Origin: Saprospiraceae bacterium
GTDB lineage: Bacteria; Bacteroidota; Bacteroidia; Chitinophagales; Saprospiraceae
Assembly: GCA_029212405.1 (NCBI GenBank)
Contig: JARGNR010000035.1
Coordinates: 1-59,206 of the forward strand
DNA length: 59,206 nt
Reading direction: 5' to 3'
Position 1 is the stretch's first letter. Each line of letters opens with the position of its first letter. Shown here piece by piece: positions 54,736-59,206 of this stretch. The translations under genes were made by a program, and so were the position numbers. The notes beneath the pieces were generated by a model. The model worked only from the letters and a program-made list of their open reading frames with translations. It had not been told where the DNA came from and made no database searches.

Positions 54736-54762
54736 CGTTTGTTTTCTGTATAAAAAATAACA

Positions 54763-55839
54763 ATGAAGTTTACAGCCAGTTCTTGCTTATCATATATTAT
54801 TGCTTTTGGTATTTCTCTTACATTGAGTTCTCCCATAATGGCACAAGATCCTCACTTCTCACAATTTTATGCAAGCCCTCTGACATTAAACCCGGCATTG
54901 GCTGGAACTTCTGCTGGAAATTATAGGGTTGCTGTCAATTATAGAGATCAATGGAGAGGAGCATTGGATAACCCTTTGCGTACATTCAGTGCTGCAGGTG
55001 ATTTGAAGTTTTTTACAAATGACCAAGTCAACAGACCTGATATTGCTGCTGGTGGATTTATGTTCTTTTCTGATCAAGTATCTGATTTTGATCTTAACAC
55101 CAACCAAATTGCTATTGTTGGCGCTTATCACAAATCTTTGGATCAGAACTATGACCATTATATTGGATTGGGAATTCAACTTGGACTCATTCAAAAAAGC
55201 ATAAACTATGAAGATTTAAATTTTCAGGATGAATTCAATTCTATTGATGGATACACGCTTACAACTAGTGAATTATTACCCGCCAATAACTTTGCAGTGT
55301 TAGATTTTGCAGTAGGATTAAATTATAGCATTGCTCCTGAAAAAGGCAAGCTGTATTTTGCAGGACTTTCCTATAGTCATTTTACAACTCCGAATATCAG
55401 TTTCTACAAATTGGATGAATCACCGAATCCGAATTTGATTAGAGAAAATAACTTTTTTGCTAAAATCACAGGATATGCAGGCATGTCTGTAAAGACTTCT
55501 GAACTCTTAGATATCCAACCACGAATCTTGTTTTTGGCACAGGGACCACATACAGAAGTAAACCTTGGTACGAATTTCAAATACAAACTAGATGATTTTG
55601 GAGATAAATACCTTCATTTTGGTCCATGGATCAGAACCGTAAATAACGAAACTGGTTTTGGTGTGGAATCAATTGTAGCAAGTGTAGGCATCGAATTGAA
55701 CAACATCTTGTTCGGATTGAGTTATGACCACAACATTGGTGATTTAATATCGGACCGAAAAGGCTTAAATGCATTGGAAATTAGCATCACTTTCTTGGGT
55801 GAGGTATCCAATAATGATGGGTTTTGTCCTACATTTTAA
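54763..55839 (+). CDS. PorP/SprF family outer-membrane protein
   Basis: 358 aa. A signal peptide (cleavage near SPIMAQ) is followed by the family start DPHFSQFYASPLTLNPALAGTSAGNYRVAVNYRDQWR (about 29-65), then a beta-barrel with repeated strand signatures and a terminal Phe. PorP/SprF proteins assist T9SS-dependent attachment of surface proteins, commonly beside giant adhesins such as SprB. Here the gene stands alone, but the giant T9SS proteins at 23397-31974 might be clients. Confidence 0.92.
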   Translation: MKFTASSCLSYIIAFGISLTLSSPIMAQDPHFSQFYASPLTLNPALAGTSAGNYRVAVNYRDQWRGALDNPLRTFSAAGDLKFFTNDQVNRPDIAAGGFMFFSDQVSDFDLNTNQIAIVGAYHKSLDQNYDHYIGLGIQLGLIQKSINYEDLNFQDEFNSIDGYTLTTSELLPANNFAVLDFAVGLNYSIAPEKGKLYFAGLSYSHFTTPNISFYKLDESPNPNLIRENNFFAKITGYAGMSVKTSELLDIQPRILFLAQGPHTEVNLGTNFKYKLDDFGDKYLHFGPWIRTVNNETGFGVESIVASVGIELNNILFGLSYDHNIGDLISDRKGLNALEISITFLGEVSNNDGFCPTF

Positions 55840-55951
55840 ATCAAACTTCACACATGTAGTTTTTGAATTCAATATGGATACATTGAATTAGGTGTTTAAA
55901 AGGGACATTCCTTTTGAAAGAAACAAATATCTAGTATGTTGATAATATGAA

Positions 55952-56854
55952 CTAGAACAACTTTTGCGGATAAGCTCCTGCAGAAATAAGCGCATTCAGT
56001 TTTTCTATAACTATCGGCTTATCTTCTTGATAGGTGACTCCAAACCAAGATGAATCCGTATCTAGCACATCCACATTTAATACCTTGTCTCCTATCAATT
56101 TGTCCACCGCACTTGGAATATAGAATTCAGATTTTAACTCGTGTCCTGCAGTCTTCAAAAACTCTTCAAATTGTTCGTTGACATGTTCAAAATAGGATGG
56201 TTTGAATGCCCACATATTCATAGAAACCAATGTATTATCTTTCAATTCATCTTTCCCACCGTTCTCATTAGGAAATCGAACAATTCCATCTGCTTCTCTT
56301 TGAATCTTTGTACATTCTACCACTTTCGTGAGGTGATTATTTTCATCACTATAGCATACTCCCCTATTGACCGTTCCGTGATCCGACAATGTATTTTTTA
56401 AATGATACGCCACAACCGCATAATTCTCTGAAGTATCATTGGCCAAGTAATCATGAAGTACCTTGTATGATTCTGTCCCATAAAAATCATCCGCATTTAT
56501 AACAGCAAATGGCTCATTGACAACATCTTTTGCCACCCAAACTGCGTGTGCCGTTCCCCATGGTTTTTCTCTTTCTGGATTCAATTGAAAACCACTAGGA
56601 ATATTATTCAATTCTTGAGTAACGTAAACCAAATCAATCTTTCCCGCAAATTTAGAATCCATTGAAGTTTGAAATGCTTCCTTAAAGTACTCTCTTATAA
56701 TAAATACAACTTTTCCAAAGCCAGCTTCAATGGCATCATGAATGGAATAATCAATTATAGTCTCTCCATTAGGGCCAAAGCCGTCCATTTGCTTTAATTT
56801 CCCATATCTGCTCCCCATTCCTGCAGCTAAGACAACTAGTGTTGGTTTTATCAT
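55952..56854 (-). CDS. Sugar-phosphate nucleotidyltransferase family protein
   Basis: 300 aa from the ATG at 56854; an upstream ATG at 56878 would add 8 residues. The nucleotide-binding start is LAAGMGSRYGKLKQMDGFGPNGETIIDYS, with VINADDFYG later. It belongs to the NTP_transferase group often annotated as UTP-glucose-1-phosphate uridylyltransferase-like or simply nucleotidyltransferase; the substrate cannot be given. The -7 box TACTTTTG lies about 70 bp upstream. Confidence 0.85.
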   Translation of the reverse strand: MIKPTLVVLAAGMGSRYGKLKQMDGFGPNGETIIDYSIHDAIEAGFGKVVFIIREYFKEAFQTSMDSKFAGKIDLVYVTQELNNIPSGFQLNPEREKPWGTAHAVWVAKDVVNEPFAVINADDFYGTESYKVLHDYLANDTSENYAVVAYHLKNTLSDHGTVNRGVCYSDENNHLTKVVECTKIQREADGIVRFPNENGGKDELKDNTLVSMNMWAFKPSYFEHVNEQFEEFLKTAGHELKSEFYIPSAVDKLIGDKVLNVDVLDTDSSWFGVTYQEDKPIVIEKLNALISAGAYPQKLF

Positions 56855-56921
56855 TCTAAACTTATTTTTTATTTCCAACCATTAATACTGACAAAACGGT
56901 TCCATTCCGCTTAATCAGGCA

Positions 56922-56929
56922 CAAAAGTA
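56922..56929 (-). promoter_or_regulatory. Bacteroidota -7 promoter box (TACTTTTG)
   Basis: A perfect TAnnTTTG match on the minus strand, 68 bp upstream of the nucleotidyltransferase ATG at 56854. Confidence 0.45.
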
Positions 56930-56987
56930 AAAAGATTAACGATTTATTCCTCATCTATATATTAAGAATAAATTAAATATGTTTATT

Positions 56988-58331
56988 TCAAATATTGAAA
57001 ATTGATTTTAATGGAAGCTTATCAAAGTTTCCACTTGTCATTAGTAAAAGGTTGGTTTCATTCACATTGATTTGACTCAAATGCTCCTTTAATTCATCTT
57101 TCTCTGAAATGACTTTTAAATTAGAATGCTCAAACACTTCATGTATAAAATCGTTTTCTAATTCAGGCATGTTTTTCATTTTCAACGCATGGCTGCTAAA
57201 AAATACCACGGCCTCATCTGCTGCAGCTAATGCTCCTTTATACTGAGGAATAAAATCTTTATTAAGACTTGAAAACGTATGCAATTCTAACACGGCTGTT
57301 AATTTTGCTTTAGGATACCAATCTCGTACCGCTTCCGTCGTAGCTTTCACTTTTGAGGGGGCATGAGCAAAATCTAAAAATATATTCCCTACACCATTCT
57401 CCGTATTTCTCCACTGTTCTAGTCGTTTATTTGCTCCCGTAAATGATTCGATCCCTTCATAAAAAGTACTTAACGAAATTCCTAATTGACTGCACACCAA
57501 TTCGGCTGCTTTTATGTTCTGTAAATTATGATTGCCAATTAAGTTGATCTTGTAATCATGACCAGCTACATGTACATGATTAGTATCATCCAACTGGATT
57601 TGATCATACGGAACTGCCTGGCAAACATGACTGCCACCTTCCATTATTCGGGTAAGGTGCATATCTTTTTCATAATAATACAAAGTTGCATCATCTTTCA
57701 TTGTATGAACAAACTGCTCGAATTGACTTACATAATCTTCTATCGTAGGAAAAACGTTGATATGGTCCCATGCTACTCCAGTTATTATTGCAATGGTGGG
57801 ATCATAGTGCATCATTTTTGGTCTCCGATCAATGGGAGATGACAAATATTCGTCACCTTCTAAAATTATTATGCCAGCATCCGACAATTTAACCATTCGG
57901 TCAAATCCTTCTAATTGCGCTCCAACGAGGTAATCATATTCTTGTCCTGCTTCAGAAAGAACATGCATAATAATGGATGTTGTGGTAGTTTTGCCATGAC
58001 TTCCAGCCACTACCACTCTTATTTTATCTCTGCATTGCTCGGCTATAAATTCTGGGTAAGAATATATCTTTATCCCCATTTCTTGTGCTCTCAATAATTC
58101 CGGATTATTGGCTCTCGCATGCATGCCCAGAATGATAGCATCAATATTTGGCTCGATTTTGTCTGTATACCAACCGAATTGCTCAGGAAGTAGTCCTTCT
58201 TGCTCTAATCTTGATCGTGAAGGTTCATATATTTCGTCATCACTGCCTGTAATTATATGACCAGAATCATGGAGTGCCAGAGCGAGATTGTGCATTGCAC
58301 TACCTCCAATTGCAATAAAATGAACACGCAT
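56988..58331 (-). CDS. mpl: Mpl-type Mur ligase (UDP-N-acetylmuramate:tripeptide ligase)
   Basis: 447 aa. The Rossmann N-terminal domain (about 1-100) begins MRVHFIAIGGSAMHNLALAL. The central ATPase has the P-loop GSHGKTTTTS (Lys114) and ILEGDEY, and the C-terminal ligase domain has DFAHAPSKVKATTEAVRDWYP. It resembles MurC but the HAPSK and GGSAMHNLAL segments fit the Mpl branch, which joins recycled tripeptide to UDP-N-acetylmuramate. That would fit the C40 hydrolase nearby. A weak -7-like box (TTCCTTTG, 58379-58386 minus) lies upstream. Confidence 0.85.
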   Translation of the reverse strand: MRVHFIAIGGSAMHNLALALHDSGHIITGSDDEIYEPSRSRLEQEGLLPEQFGWYTDKIEPNIDAIILGMHARANNPELLRAQEMGIKIYSYPEFIAEQCRDKIRVVVAGSHGKTTTTSIIMHVLSEAGQEYDYLVGAQLEGFDRMVKLSDAGIIILEGDEYLSSPIDRRPKMMHYDPTIAIITGVAWDHINVFPTIEDYVSQFEQFVHTMKDDATLYYYEKDMHLTRIMEGGSHVCQAVPYDQIQLDDTNHVHVAGHDYKINLIGNHNLQNIKAAELVCSQLGISLSTFYEGIESFTGANKRLEQWRNTENGVGNIFLDFAHAPSKVKATTEAVRDWYPKAKLTAVLELHTFSSLNKDFIPQYKGALAAADEAVVFFSSHALKMKNMPELENDFIHEVFEHSNLKVISEKDELKEHLSQINVNETNLLLMTSGNFDKLPLKSIFNI

Positions 58332-58464
58332 TTATACTATTTATAATTATTAACTAAAAATTAAGCTAAAATAAACAACAAAGGAATTAATTTTACATTA
58401 GAATACTAACATAAAATGTAATTTCGTTCTAGTTTACGATTAACGAGTATTTAAAGATTAACAA

Positions 58465-58611
58465 ATGAGAGCAAAATCCATCAAAAATTTATCAACAGTA
58501 TTAGGGATACTATTACTAGCAGCAGTTTTTACTTCATGCAACAGAGGCGGAGTGGGATGCCCGTATGAACTAGAAGCAGCAACAAATGTTCTAATGAATA
58601 TTATCAAGTAA
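58465..58611 (+). CDS. 48-aa small lipoprotein
   Basis: A short gene coding for a 48-residue protein. Its signal peptide ends in a lipobox (LLAAVFTSC, anchor Cys25), leaving a mature part of about 24 residues with CNRGGVGCPYELEAA. It lies 9 bp before the BrxC gene on the same strand. I do not recognise a named family. The lipobox quality and tight spacing argue that it is real. Confidence 0.65.
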   Translation: MRAKSIKNLSTVLGILLLAAVFTSCNRGGVGCPYELEAATNVLMNIIK

Positions 58612-58620
58612 CTCTATTCA

Positions 58621-58956
58621 ATGATACAATGGAAAAATCTAGACTCTGAACAACAACTGGAGTCTATTATTGAAGATAGTCATAATGCACCACAGATTAT
58701 TTTCAAACACAGCACCACTTGTCCAATTAGTGGAATGGCAAAAAGAAGACTAGAGGGGAACTGGTCTTCAGAAATCAACCCTTATTATTTGGACTTATTG
58801 GCCTATCGATCCGTTTCTAATGCAATTGAAACACAGCTTGCTGTTACACACCAATCTCCGCAAGTAATTATTTTGCATAAAGGAAAGGCTATCTACGATG
58901 AAAGTCATTTAGACATTTCTAGTTCCGAACTCGAAAATAGTTTGCAGCAGATTTAA
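58621..58956 (+). CDS. brxC: BrxC/YtxJ monothiol bacilliredoxin
   Basis: 111 aa thioredoxin-like protein with the family motif FKHSTTCPISGMAKRRLE (active Cys about 35) and a LDLLAYRSVSNAIETQLAVTHQSPQVIIL segment. In bacillithiol-producing bacteria it removes bacillithiol from protein thiols. It implies that this organism makes bacillithiol, as other Bacteroidota do. Its stop (TAA) overlaps the ATG of the next gene by one base. Confidence 0.9.
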   Translation: MIQWKNLDSEQQLESIIEDSHNAPQIIFKHSTTCPISGMAKRRLEGNWSSEINPYYLDLLAYRSVSNAIETQLAVTHQSPQVIILHKGKAIYDESHLDISSSELENSLQQI

Positions 58957-59206
58957 TGGATGAATTAATACTTTCTCAAGATGGCTCTCATACAGTACAC
59001 TCTGAAAAATTTGGGGTAAGCTATCATTCAAAATATGGATCGATTCAAGAAACACAAACTGTATTTATTGATGCAGGTCTACATTTTCAGAAGAAAAAAG
59101 GACTCAACCACCTTTCTATTCTAGAAATGGGTTTTGGTACGGGACTCAATGCTTTAATGTCTTATCTTGACTCAAATGATCAGTTGAACATAAACTATCA
59201 TACCAT
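58956..59206 (+). CDS. mnmD: MnmD-like tRNA methyltransferase (3' partial)
   Basis: An ATG at 58956, overlapping the BrxC stop (TAATG), opens a frame that leaves the window at 59206. The visible 83 residues include DGSHTVHSEKFGVSYHSKYG and the SAM-binding motif ILEMGFGTGLNALMSY, as in the MnmC/MnmD methyltransferase domain. That enzyme completes the 5-methylaminomethyl group on wobble uridine 34 of tRNA. The C-terminal part is not seen, so whether an MnmC oxidase domain is fused cannot be decided. Confidence 0.85.
   Translation, partial: MDELILSQDGSHTVHSEKFGVSYHSKYGSIQETQTVFIDAGLHFQKKKGLNHLSILEMGFGTGLNALMSYLDSNDQLNINYHT

Noticed and set aside
55866-55889. Hairpin aattcaat/attgaatt after the PorP/SprF gene
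   Set aside because: 8-bp AT-rich stem without a following T run; too weak to call a terminator.
1-59206. tRNA, rRNA, CRISPR arrays and insertion sequences
   Set aside because: No cloverleaf-like or TTCRANNC-type segments, no regularly spaced short repeats and no transposase motifs were seen in the gaps; the absence is by eye only.

Overview
The window is AT-rich chromosomal DNA from a member of the Bacteroidota, most likely a Saprospiria/Saprospirales-type marine heterotroph. This is inference from several signs. Two giant secreted proteins end in a type IX secretion (T9SS) C-terminal sorting domain, and there is a PorP/SprF-family protein. A sigma70/FecR/TonB-receptor operon with the Bacteroidota STN architecture is present. 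Several genes carry the Bacteroidota -7 promoter motif TAnnTTTG. Other markers are DUF2911, bacillithiol-type BrxC, and a carotenoid set (CruF, CrtD-like, CrtA-like) suited to saproxanthin/myxol-type pigments. I saw no rRNA, tRNA, CRISPR array or transposase.

Layout. 1-810: 3' part of a McrC restriction subunit whose last ~55 codons are frameshifted. 1006-3691: accessory patch with a Cys-rich lipoprotein, two tandem copies of a secreted protein with identical translations, and another lipoprotein. 3716-5896: translationally coupled membrane protein, NarL-type histidine kinase and response regulator. 5897-6490: non-coding, with a GC-rich island and a strong 57-nt inverted repeat. 6491-18339 (minus strand): small membrane ORF, 2007-aa alpha-2-macroglobulin, a lysine-type saccharopine dehydrogenase-like enzyme, a PhoD-like phosphatase and an S9 peptidase. 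18516-23178: rhomboid protease and CrtA-like oxygenase (plus), converging on crtD-cruF-methyltransferase (minus). 23397-31974 (minus): two giant paralogues with HYR-like repeats, dockerin-like and cohesin-like regions and a T9SS signal. 32272-44480: RluA, DnaG, FMN-binding glutamate synthase, two small lipoproteins, KdsD-type isomerase, RecQ, AroQ, DUF2207. 43830-49119 (minus): one compact operon sigma factor - FecR - TonB receptor - TerB-like - membrane-anchored winged-helix protein. 49567-59206: transketolase and an AlkC/AlkD-like protein (coupled), DUF2911, NlpC/P60 hydrolase, PorP/SprF, sugar nucleotidyltransferase, Mpl-type Mur ligase, and a 48-aa lipoprotein - BrxC - MnmD run that leaves the window.

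How it fits together. Most of the window is housekeeping. The parts that most deserve a second look are the FecI/FecR/TonB operon carrying a TerB-like protein and a membrane-tethered winged-helix protein; the twin giant HYR/dockerin/cohesin-like proteins; the homogenised tandem gene pair near the start; the carotenoid cluster with an embedded zinc-ribbon methyltransferase; and the unexplained structured intergenic region at 6000-6240. I did not find a clear, complete, previously undescribed system; the sigma/TonB operon is the best candidate for one.
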